NCBI GenBank assembly: GCA_945875805.1
Contig: CAMCLY010000004.1
Span: 1 to 54,107, forward strand
DNA from: an uncultured Myxococcales bacterium
GTDB lineage: Bacteria > Myxococcota_A > Bradymonadia > UBA4248
Reading direction: 5' to 3'
Length of the DNA: 54,107 nucleotides
Shown here in pieces: positions 18,062 through 25,865 of this stretch (position 1 is the stretch's first letter; every line of letters begins with the position of its first letter). The notes below the pieces were generated by a model, which did no database searches, was not told the DNA's origin, and saw only the letters and a list, made by a program, of their open reading frames with translations. Made by a program: the position numbers and the translations under genes.

Positions 18062-19437
18062 GTTTTTTCTTCCTTGGTAGGGACTTTTTGTTTGGGGCGG
18101 GCGACAAAATACAGGCTGAGGCCCGCGATGATGGTCGCCGAACCCGCAAGCGCCACGATCGGCGTCTGAACAAAGGTAAAGACGATCATCCATAACGAAA
18201 GGGCGATAAACAGGATGGGCGTGACGGGATAGCCCCAGCAGCGGTACGGACGCGGGGCGTCCGGGGATTTGCGCCGCATGACGAACACCCCGCACACGGT
18301 AAGCGCGGCGCTGACCGAAAGCGTGAACCCCATGTAGGTGATGAGCTGGTCAAAACGCGCGGTGAGAAGCATCGCTATCGAAATGACGGCCTGCAACGCA
18401 ATCGCCATAAACGGTCCGGACTCGCCTTTCCGCCGCACGAGAATCCGAAACATCGGGTAGTCGTCACCAATGCTCTGGTAAATGCGCGGGCCGGCCATGA
18501 TCATCGCCGACAGGGAACTCACCAGCAGGAGCGCAATGACGGCGGCAAAAATGCGCCCAATGTGATCGCCAAACAGCGACGTGGCCGCCACGGCGCCGAT
18601 TTCGATCGACCCCGTCAGCCGATCCACAGGGGCGGACATGAGGAACACAGCGTTGAGTCCGAGATAAATCAGGGTGACAAGGCCGGTGCCAAGCGCCAGG
18701 GCTACGGGCAGGGACTTCGTCGGATTTTTGATCTCGCCGGCGATATAGGCCGAGCCGTTCCAGCCGGTGTAGGCGTAAGTGACGTAAATGAGCCCGACGG
18801 CAAACCCGGGCGAAAGCATCGTCGTCCACGTTTCGACGGGCGTTTCGGACGTGAGACGCGAAAAATCCCCCAGGGCAAATCCGCCCAAAATAAAGCCCCC
18901 GACCAGCAACAGCTTGATGACGGTAAAGATGTTCTGCACCGCAGTCCCCAGCGTCACGCGCACCGCATGCACAGCCGAGAGCGCGACGATGATGGCAAGG
19001 GCCGCCCAAAACTGACTCAACCCCGGGCAGAACACCGACGCATACACACCAAACGCCATGGCCGCCGAGGCAATGGGCGCCGAAAACCCGACGATAAGCG
19101 AAACCCATCCCGCGACGAAGCCGACCGCCGGATGAAAAACTTTGGACAAAATCTGGTACTCTCCGCCATTTTTGGGATTCATGGCGACCAGTTCTGCATA
19201 CGAAAGTGCCCCAAAAAACGCGACAACCCCGCCGATGAGCCACCCCCAGAGCACGGCCGAGGCCGAGGGCGTCGTTTCGAGGAGAATCCCCGTGGTGGTA
19301 AAAACCCCCGTGCCCACCATGCTGGCGACGACGATCATCGTGGCCGAAAATGCGCCCATGACGCGTTTCGGCTGCCCGCCGGTTTGCGCGTCGGCGTTCA
19401 GTCCTGCGTTCTGCGCCTCACTGCGATTGATTTCCAC
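18058..19437 (-). CDS. APC-superfamily amino-acid permease
   Basis: A 459-residue protein with about twelve membrane segments and an N-terminal polar tail of about 26 residues. The first helix carries the APC motif SMVGTGVFTTTG, the unwound substrate-binding region. The second shows the typical GALSYAELVAMNPKNGGEY. YAYTGWNGSAYIAGEIKNP matches the conserved helix 6/loop region of amino acid transporters. It likely moves amino acids with a cation or by exchange across the inner membrane; the substrate is unknown. It overlaps the downstream porin gene by 4 bases and both read leftward. Confidence 0.88.
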   Translation of the reverse strand: MEINRSEAQNAGLNADAQTGGQPKRVMGAFSATMIVVASMVGTGVFTTTGILLETTPSASAVLWGWLIGGVVAFFGALSYAELVAMNPKNGGEYQILSKVFHPAVGFVAGWVSLIVGFSAPIASAAMAFGVYASVFCPGLSQFWAALAIIVALSAVHAVRVTLGTAVQNIFTVIKLLLVGGFILGGFALGDFSRLTSETPVETWTTMLSPGFAVGLIYVTYAYTGWNGSAYIAGEIKNPTKSLPVALALGTGLVTLIYLGLNAVFLMSAPVDRLTGSIEIGAVAATSLFGDHIGRIFAAVIALLLVSSLSAMIMAGPRIYQSIGDDYPMFRILVRRKGESGPFMAIALQAVISIAMLLTARFDQLITYMGFTLSVSAALTVCGVFVMRRKSPDAPRPYRCWGYPVTPILFIALSLWMIVFTFVQTPIVALAGSATIIAGLSLYFVARPKQKVPTKEEKT

Positions 19438-19566
19438 ACATCACCTCTTGTCTCAGTTCAAACGTCCTCAAAATCCGCGGCGTTCTAATCGCAAAATCCC
19501 CGGCGTTCAAGAATTTGCCCTTATGCCGCCCTTCTTTTGTCAAAAGACTGTTTCTTTTTTGTGTGT

Positions 19567-19636
19567 GGTGGGGGGAAGCGTCCCCCCAACGTCGCTATTT
19601 CGGCTTCGCCTCAATACGCGCCGCCCCCCTCAGTCC
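19567..19636. repeat. Dispersed palindrome element in a divergent promoter gap
   Basis: A GGGGGG-AAGCGT-CCCCCC hairpin is followed by GCTATTTCGGCTTCGCC ... AATACGCGCC and a C run. Same order and orientation as 1791-1866. The 384-base gap 19438-19821 lies between two divergent gene starts, so this copy cannot be a simple 3'-end terminator. The rest of the gap holds the palindrome at 19712 and the clp promoter region. Confidence 0.75.
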
Positions 19637-19711
19637 CGCCACGTCATGGTGCGTTCGGATACGCTTGGAAGAAATGTGTTTTTGTATTTGCGGCCAGCGC
19701 GAATAAGTAAA

Positions 19712-19727
19712 TAATGGCGCGCCATTA
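19712..19727. promoter_or_regulatory. 16-bp perfect palindrome upstream of the ClpB-like gene
   Basis: TAATGGCGCGCCATTA is a perfect inverted repeat 95 bases before the ClpB-like start codon. It fits the size of a dimeric repressor operator. It does not match CIRCE or another heat-shock operator I know. The role is inference from symmetry and position. Confidence 0.4.
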
Positions 19728-19821
19728 AGCGTTCTGGGCGCGCGGATCGTTGCGACCTCTTTGTGCAGGTGTGTGGTGCGCGGCACTCAGAGTCGTATCA
19801 CCTTGATTTGGAGACAGACCG

Positions 19822-22527
19822 ATGATTTTAGACAACCAGATGAGTTCCGCGTTATGCAGCGCCCTTCGTGACGGTCAGAGCATCGCGTCCGGCAACGGAC
19901 AGGCTCAGGTGGAAATCGAGCATGTCCTGCTGGGCGTACTCGCCCAGGAAGGCAACGTGGTGGCGTTGCTGCGCGACATCAATGTGGACGTGAACTACGT
20001 CATTCGACGCCTTGAGCGCGAAAGTTCCATGCTTCCGCGGGCACTCAAGGAGGGACAGGCGGCGCTCGGGGCGCGTCTGGAACAGGCGCTTCAGTTCGGG
20101 TTTGAACAGGCGGTGTCGGCCGGACGGACGTATGCCGAGACGCTCGATTTTGTGTCGGGAATCTGCCGCATGCCGTCGGGCAATGCCGCGGTGATGCTGC
20201 GTTCGATGAATCTTTCGGTCCTGAGCATTCAGGGGGCGGCAACGCGTCTCAACCTGGCCCGCGAAACGGTCAACACGTCGCCGTCGCCGTTTTCGGCGCC
20301 CGTGGCGCTCAGTGCGTCGGCACAGGAATCCCCCTATGGCGCGTTCAGCACGCCGTTTGGCCGCCCCGAAACGCCCAAATCCTTTGATGGCACGGCCGTA
20401 CAGCCCCGGCCTCAGGTGGTCGGCGGTGTCTGGACGCCACTGCCCACCCAGCTCGTCAACGTGCAACAAATGACGGTCGACTGGACACTCATGGCGACGC
20501 AGGGCAAACTCCGTCCGTGTCTCGAACGCGACAACGAAATTCGCCGCCTGATCCAAATCCTGATGCGCAAGACCAAAAATAACCCCGTGCTCATCGGCGA
20601 AAATGGCATCGGCAAATCGACCATCGTCATGGGACTTGCCCAGCGCATTGTGCGCGGCGACGTACCCGACCGTTTCAAGGGAACCTCGCTCCTCAAGCTC
20701 GACTCCTCGACCGTTCTGGGTGGCGCCAAATACAAGAGTGCCCTCGAAGAATCGTTCAAAAAACTCGCCCAGGAAATCGCCAGCGTCAACGGACGCGTCA
20801 TTTTGTATATCCCGGATCTGTTCTCGTTTGACATGGTGTCGAGCGATCTGGTGGGAATCCTCGAACCGCGGCTTTTGCGCGGGGAACTCCTCGTGCTGAC
20901 GACATCCAACGCGCGCGATCAGCAGAAGATTTTTGACGAAAAACCCAACTGCAGCCGCCTCTTCCACACGCTGACGATCGAAGAACCGACGGCGGAACAG
21001 GCGATCTCAATGTTGCGCGGCATCAAGCAGATCTACGAAGTCCATCACGGGATTCCCATTTCGGACGAGGCCGTAGTGGCGGCGGTCAACCAGTCACGGC
21101 GTTATCTGACGACGCGGCATCTGCCCGACAAGGCGATCGATCTTCTCGACGAATCGGCCGGACGCGTGCGCATGGAACTCGACGCCGTCCCCGAAGCGGG
21201 GGAGAAAATCACCGCGCGCATGAACGAAATCCGCCTGTCCCTGTCGACAGTCCAGTCCGCCGGCGAGCGCGACGCGCTCGAAGCCGAGTTGCGCCAGAAA
21301 AGCGAGGAATTCGAGCTGTTCAAACGTCAGTGGAAGGCCGAAAAAGACGCCATTGCCGAAATCACGTCGATCAAATCGGCGATCGAACGTGCCCACGAGG
21401 AGATGGAGCAGTGCCGCCAGCGCAACGACGTGCAGGGAGAACAGAACATCCGCTACGGCAAGCTGCTCGACTTGCAATCAAACCTCAAGACGCTCGAAAC
21501 GCGTCTCAACAGCAAGCCGCGTCTCGTCAAATCGTCGGTCGGGCCCAACGAAATCGCCGACACCGTGGCGACATGGACCGGCATTCCCGTCTCCAAAATG
21601 ATGGAAGACGAGGTCAAAAAAATCCTCGCCATCGAGGAAAACCTCACCGGACGCGTTATCGGGCAGGATCAGGCGGTCAAGGCGATTGCGTCGGCCGTAC
21701 GGCGTTCTCGCACGGGACTTCAGGATCCGAACCGCCCCATCGGCAGTTTTATCTTCCTGGGCCCCTCCGGCGTCGGCAAGACCGAACTCGCCAAATCCCT
21801 CGCGGCATTCCTGTTTGACGACGAACAGGCCATCGTCCGCCTGGACATGAGCGAGTACATGGAAAAACATGCCGCATCCAAACTCATCGGCGCGCCTCCG
21901 GGGTATGTCGGGCACGAAGACGGCGGCGTGCTGACCAATGCCGTCCTCGAAAAACCGTATTCCGTCGTCCTGTTTGACGAAGTAGAAAAGGCACACCCGG
22001 ATATCTTCAACACGTTGCTGCAGCTGCTCGACGACGGCCGTCTGACCGATTCCAAAGGCCAGGTCGTCGATTTCAAAAACACCATCATCATCATGACGAG
22101 CAATCTCGGCGCAAAATACATCCTGGAATACATCCGGACCGACCCGGAAATGATGAAGACCAAAGTCATGGAAGCCCTCGAAGGACATTTCCGGCCGGAA
22201 TTCCTCGGACGTATCGACGGGAAGATCATTTTCAACGCGCTGACCAAAGAAGATATCCGCAAGATCCTCGGCTTGCAGATGAAACGCATCCACAAGTTGC
22301 TGGCGGGACGCGGACTCAAGCTCGAACTCGACGGGGCGGCCGAAGATTTTCTCGTCGAACAGGGATATCAGCCGGAATTTGGCGCCCGCCCCATCAAAAA
22401 GGCGATCATCGATTTCATCCAGGAACCGCTCTCCACGCTGCTCCTGACCGAAAACTATCCCGAAGGGACGACGATCACGGCGACGGCCCACGAGGGGGCC
22501 GAAGCGCTTGAGTTCGGCAGAAAATAG
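19822..22527 (+). CDS. ClpB-like Hsp100 disaggregase with degenerate first ATPase domain
   Basis: A 901-residue protein with GGAGA upstream. Order: Clp-N repeats (about 1-150), an Ala/Ser/Pro linker (150-205), NBD1 (225-445), a coiled-coil middle domain (450-590), NBD2 and C-terminal domain (600-890). NBD2 is intact: Walker A GPSGVGKT (647-654), Walker B LFDE (717-720), pore loop GYVGHEDGG. NBD1 keeps a P-loop (GENGIGKST, 259-267) and the pore tyrosine (GAKYKSALEESFK). However, the Walker B Asp-Glu of the ClpB motif IDEL is IPDL here (P331, D332), and the usual ERRF arginine-finger site reads CSRLF. NBD1 may therefore bind but not hydrolyse ATP. With a middle domain it is ClpB-type, not ClpA. 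No contractile secretion genes are nearby, so T6SS ClpV is unlikely. Confidence 0.9.
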   Translation: MILDNQMSSALCSALRDGQSIASGNGQAQVEIEHVLLGVLAQEGNVVALLRDINVDVNYVIRRLERESSMLPRALKEGQAALGARLEQALQFGFEQAVSAGRTYAETLDFVSGICRMPSGNAAVMLRSMNLSVLSIQGAATRLNLARETVNTSPSPFSAPVALSASAQESPYGAFSTPFGRPETPKSFDGTAVQPRPQVVGGVWTPLPTQLVNVQQMTVDWTLMATQGKLRPCLERDNEIRRLIQILMRKTKNNPVLIGENGIGKSTIVMGLAQRIVRGDVPDRFKGTSLLKLDSSTVLGGAKYKSALEESFKKLAQEIASVNGRVILYIPDLFSFDMVSSDLVGILEPRLLRGELLVLTTSNARDQQKIFDEKPNCSRLFHTLTIEEPTAEQAISMLRGIKQIYEVHHGIPISDEAVVAAVNQSRRYLTTRHLPDKAIDLLDESAGRVRMELDAVPEAGEKITARMNEIRLSLSTVQSAGERDALEAELRQKSEEFELFKRQWKAEKDAIAEITSIKSAIERAHEEMEQCRQRNDVQGEQNIRYGKLLDLQSNLKTLETRLNSKPRLVKSSVGPNEIADTVATWTGIPVSKMMEDEVKKILAIEENLTGRVIGQDQAVKAIASAVRRSRTGLQDPNRPIGSFIFLGPSGVGKTELAKSLAAFLFDDEQAIVRLDMSEYMEKHAASKLIGAPPGYVGHEDGGVLTNAVLEKPYSVVLFDEVEKAHPDIFNTLLQLLDDGRLTDSKGQVVDFKNTIIIMTSNLGAKYILEYIRTDPEMMKTKVMEALEGHFRPEFLGRIDGKIIFNALTKEDIRKILGLQMKRIHKLLAGRGLKLELDGAAEDFLVEQGYQPEFGARPIKKAIIDFIQEPLSTLLLTENYPEGTTITATAHEGAEALEFGRK

Positions 22528-22556
22528 GACAACAGGACGTCAACCCCGCCATGGAC

Positions 22557-22599
22557 GGAGAAGGCCCCCCGTCCCGGGGGCTCCCTTCTCCGCTTTTTT
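22557..22599 (+). terminator. Intrinsic terminator of the ClpB-like gene
   Basis: GGAGAAGG (22557-22564) pairs with CCTTCTCC (22584-22591) around an inner CCCCCG / CGGGGG stem, then GCTTTTTT. Confidence 0.85.
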
Positions 22600-22675
22600 G
22601 GTGCACGCATGAAGTTGGGGTACACTGGTAAAAAGTGACGTGGGTGCGTACCGGAAGGGATGAAATGCGGGCCGA

Positions 22676-22746
22676 GGGGGGCGGCGCGTATTTGCCCAAA
22701 GGGCAAATAGCGACGTGGGGGGACACTTCCCCCCCACACAAAAAAA
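22676..22746. repeat. Dispersed palindrome element (reverse orientation)
   Basis: CGC, bulged G, TATTTGCCC, loop AAA, GGGCAAATA, GCG; then a GTGGGGGG-ACACTT-CCCCCC hairpin and an A run. Nearly identical to 33651-33717 about 11 kb away, except for the loop and tail. Confidence 0.85.
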
Positions 22747-22806
22747 CGATCAGAGTTTCTCGAGGCGTCGTGGTCAACACCGACGCAATTTGAGGGTGAG
22801 GACGCC

Positions 22807-25656
22807 GTGAATCGAGGGGTCAAGTTAGTCTTATGGGCGGCGTGCTGTCTGGGCTTTGCCGCGACGGGATATGGCCAGGAAACGCTGGAATGCCAGACGG
22901 ACGGACAATGGACGGTCGGGCCGGTGATTTCGGGAGCGGTGTGTCGGGCGGCGAGTTCGTCGGACCTTTACCGCATCGATTTTGCGCGCCAGACGGGGGC
23001 GTTTGCGCCACATGTCCCCGGTGCCGGCGAGTTGCGTTTCCTTCAGGGAACGGACGGGGTGCTGTTTTATGCCGATGATCGTTCGATATATGCGCTGGAT
23101 AGTGAACACTATCGCGTCATCTGGCACCAATCATGGGATAACATTCGGATTTTGCCCAAAGATCCGTTTGATGCGCAACATCTGGCGTTCCTCTCGGGGC
23201 CGGAGAGTGACCTCCGGTTTCACGTCATTCGGACAGATGCGGGGCAAATCCTCGAAGACGTGTCGACACCGGTCGAGGAAACGCCCGTCCGGGTGGAGTG
23301 GTTTGAGAACCGGCTGGTCGTGTTTTTGTCCGGGCAGATGCTGATTTGGGAACGCCCTCAGGCGCAAGGCGAGGACGCCGTCTGGGCGTATCCCGACGTC
23401 GTGTTTTTTGACACGGCGGTGGACGCTTCGACGATATCGGTGGATGCCTCCGGGGTGATGGTCTTTGACACGGCCGGGCGTCGGCTCTCGTATTATCGGT
23501 TTGAACTCGGGAGCTGGACGCGCGCCGCGATCAACGCGACGGCGACGATCCGGGGCATCGGGGCGAGCGACAAACATGCCATGGGGGTCACGAGCGACGC
23601 CAGCACGGTGCGCATTGTCGCGCGGATGGGCGCGTTCTTACAAAACCGTTTTGAAGCGAAATACTGGAAGCTGTCGCAGGATCCGCGGCACATTCTGGTG
23701 ACGGGGCAGGAGGATCTCGTGGCGCTGGACGGAGGGACGGACAACCGGGCGCTCATCATCGACACGACCGAAATGACGTGGAAACGCGTGGCCCTCATTG
23801 ACTATCCCGCCCCGGGGGCGATTGCCGAGCTCTCTCTCAACGCGCTGACGACGTTGCACGACGACGGCGAATCGGCCCTCATCGTATGGAATGCACGGAC
23901 CGGCGAAAAAGTCGTCGAACTCGCGCGAAACCGCGTCGAGACACTCGGGATGGGCCCGATCGAACGCGTCGAGACGATCCGCGAAAACCCGAGGTTTAAA
24001 ATCCTCTACGGTCAAAACGGGCAATTCGCCCTGTTCGATCAGACGACGCAGGGATTGTCCGCCGCCGTCGCGGGGAAATGGTCGCCGTGGTCGACGCGTC
24101 CGGAAAACCTGCGTCTCGTGGGCGACCGCATCGTGTTGTCCGCCGAAGGCCACCCCTCCACGTGGCAAGTGTATGGCGGCCAGGCCGGGGAAGCCGGCCA
24201 GATACCCATACAGACGCTGTCACCGGCCGGATACTGCCCCGAACAGTTTGAAGAACTCCAGAGCCCGCGGGAAAAGTGGTACGGCTACTGTATCGCCGAG
24301 GACGACTGTTTCGTGCCCGGCATGGCCGAGGTCGAGCTCAAACGGGCCGTCCCGGACGTCGAGGTCCTGCCCGCCGTGTCTCACAAGCCCACCTGGGTTT
24401 CGTGGGGCATTGCCCTGCTCTCCCTGTTTGCGATGATCGGCGTCATGCTGTGGAGACGCGGCGTCGGACGCAAATCCCTCCTCGAGTCGGAACTGGCATC
24501 GTGCGACCAAATGACCTCGTGCGATATCTACGACAGCCAGCACCGGCGGTTTATCGAGGATCGCGACGTGAAGTATTTCCTTTCGCCGACGTTTTTTTCG
24601 ACCCCCGCCTTTCGCCTGACCCTGAGCTTTCTGCTTGCACTCGGCGTTGGCATCTTCCTCTCGCTGGCCTATTTTTATGACGATTCGCTGGTGACATTTC
24701 TGTCCTGGGTCGTCGTGCTCGGACTTCCCGTCATGGCCGCCACCTGGATCGCCCTCTCGTGGACGTACTGGGATCGGTACTTCCTCCTGCGTTTTGGCTG
24801 TTTTACCGAAGGAAAATGGCAGCACTGCGCCCAAAAAAATCAGTCGATAGCGTATTCCCCCACCTCTGGACAGTCGTTTGAACTGACGCGGAATCAGTGG
24901 CGCCGGGTCGATCTCGTCCCCCTCGTCGTGTTTGACCCGGCCAATCCGAGGTTTGCCATTCAGTACACGGGCGTGTGCAGCCACACCATTCTCCCCGCCA
25001 CGGGCAAAATCGCCGACAAACCGACCCCCGCGCGTCCTTGTGACCTCCGTAGCCTGGCGGGCGTGATCGCGTTGCTCGTGGTCATGATCTGCTCCACCCA
25101 GTGGCTTTTCCGCCATGCCTACCCCGATCCCATGAGCGCCTGGACGCTCAATACGATAGCCACCCAGCACGAGGGCGGGGCGTTCACCCTGGCCTGCCTT
25201 GAGCGTTGCGGCGAAAACAAGACGTGCCACGAACAGTGCCACCGACGCCAACTCGCCAACATCCTGAACGATGCAGGCGTGGAGGTCGAAAACCGTCTGG
25301 CAACCACCCCCGCGCAATTTCTGCAGGCCCACCGCGACAATGTGTCGCAGGCACGCGCCATTCTCCAGTCCCCCGACATGTCATGCCGTGCCAAAACCGC
25401 CGAACTCCTGCAAATCCCCCTTTGGCCCGAGCCCTTGCGCCACGCTTTCCAAACCGTCTATGCCGACCAAGCCACCTTCGATGCGGCCCACCTGAGCGAC
25501 ATCCGACGCGGACTCGACGAGGACCGGCGCTGGTTTGAACAACTGTGCAATACGACCTGCGCCTCCCATTCCGAACAATGCCCCGAACCGCCCCAGTGCC
25601 AGGGCAACAGCGTCGAACTCCGATCCGTCGTCTGCGCCTTCCAGAACGCGCTCTGA
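22807..25656 (+). CDS. Large exported and membrane-anchored protein of unknown function
   Basis: A 949-residue protein. GTG 22807 follows GGTGAGG and opens a signal peptide (MNRGVKLVLWAACC...GYGQ). Residues about 25-520 have short repeating strand-like units with phrases such as SIYALDSEHYRVIWHQ, so a periplasmic beta-propeller is plausible, though no named repeat is seen. Membrane segments lie near 530-549, 603-624, 630-655 and 748-770. Between the third and fourth is a cytoplasmic or periplasmic part, and the end (775-949) is helical with many cysteines (ERCGENKTCHEQCHRRQ). No family is recognised. It stands alone between palindrome elements. Confidence 0.75.
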   Translation: MNRGVKLVLWAACCLGFAATGYGQETLECQTDGQWTVGPVISGAVCRAASSSDLYRIDFARQTGAFAPHVPGAGELRFLQGTDGVLFYADDRSIYALDSEHYRVIWHQSWDNIRILPKDPFDAQHLAFLSGPESDLRFHVIRTDAGQILEDVSTPVEETPVRVEWFENRLVVFLSGQMLIWERPQAQGEDAVWAYPDVVFFDTAVDASTISVDASGVMVFDTAGRRLSYYRFELGSWTRAAINATATIRGIGASDKHAMGVTSDASTVRIVARMGAFLQNRFEAKYWKLSQDPRHILVTGQEDLVALDGGTDNRALIIDTTEMTWKRVALIDYPAPGAIAELSLNALTTLHDDGESALIVWNARTGEKVVELARNRVETLGMGPIERVETIRENPRFKILYGQNGQFALFDQTTQGLSAAVAGKWSPWSTRPENLRLVGDRIVLSAEGHPSTWQVYGGQAGEAGQIPIQTLSPAGYCPEQFEELQSPREKWYGYCIAEDDCFVPGMAEVELKRAVPDVEVLPAVSHKPTWVSWGIALLSLFAMIGVMLWRRGVGRKSLLESELASCDQMTSCDIYDSQHRRFIEDRDVKYFLSPTFFSTPAFRLTLSFLLALGVGIFLSLAYFYDDSLVTFLSWVVVLGLPVMAATWIALSWTYWDRYFLLRFGCFTEGKWQHCAQKNQSIAYSPTSGQSFELTRNQWRRVDLVPLVVFDPANPRFAIQYTGVCSHTILPATGKIADKPTPARPCDLRSLAGVIALLVVMICSTQWLFRHAYPDPMSAWTLNTIATQHEGGAFTLACLERCGENKTCHEQCHRRQLANILNDAGVEVENRLATTPAQFLQAHRDNVSQARAILQSPDMSCRAKTAELLQIPLWPEPLRHAFQTVYADQATFDAAHLSDIRRGLDEDRRWFEQLCNTTCASHSEQCPEPPQCQGNSVELRSVVCAFQNAL

Positions 25657-25676
25657 CGAAATGTTTCCCGCATGAT

Positions 25677-25712
25677 GGGGCGCCGCTATGGCCTCTGGCC
25701 ATACGCGGCCCC
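25677..25712. repeat. Dispersed palindrome element, first hairpin
   Basis: TATGGCC, loop TCT, GGCCATA, then the extra C, inside GGGGCGCCGC / GCGGCCCC arms. The second hairpin of the pair is annotated as the terminator that follows. Confidence 0.75.
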
Positions 25713-25749
25713 GGCGCGCTATCGGACTCGCCGATACGCGCGCCTTTTT
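25713..25749 (+). terminator. Terminator built from a bulged palindrome element
   Basis: GGCGCGC-TATCGG, loop ACTCG, CCGATA-C-GCGCGCC, then TTTTT. It has a 13-bp stem with one bulged C at 25737. Confidence 0.8.
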
Positions 25750-25800
25750 GTATGGGGACAGTCTGTATCCGTGTACAGGCAAAAAATACAACCCCAAAGA

Positions 25801-25829
25801 TTGAAAAAAAAAGAAAAATAAGATACAGT
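25801..25829 (+). promoter_or_regulatory. Likely sigma-70-type promoter of the accessory island
   Basis: TTGAAA (25801-25806) and TACAGT (25824-25829) are 17 bases apart in AT-rich DNA, 36 bases before the first start codon of the island. Confidence 0.5.
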
Positions 25830-25865
25830 TGTAAAAGTAATGTTTTAAACTCATGGAGGATTCAA

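Noticed and set aside
19822-22527. T6SS ClpV
   Set aside because: No T6SS genes are near, and the middle domain and NBD2 are ClpB-like.
25545-25865. N-terminal extension of the ATLF-like peptidase to 25545
   Set aside because: It overlaps the end of the previous gene and two terminator hairpins; ATG 25866 has GGAGG.
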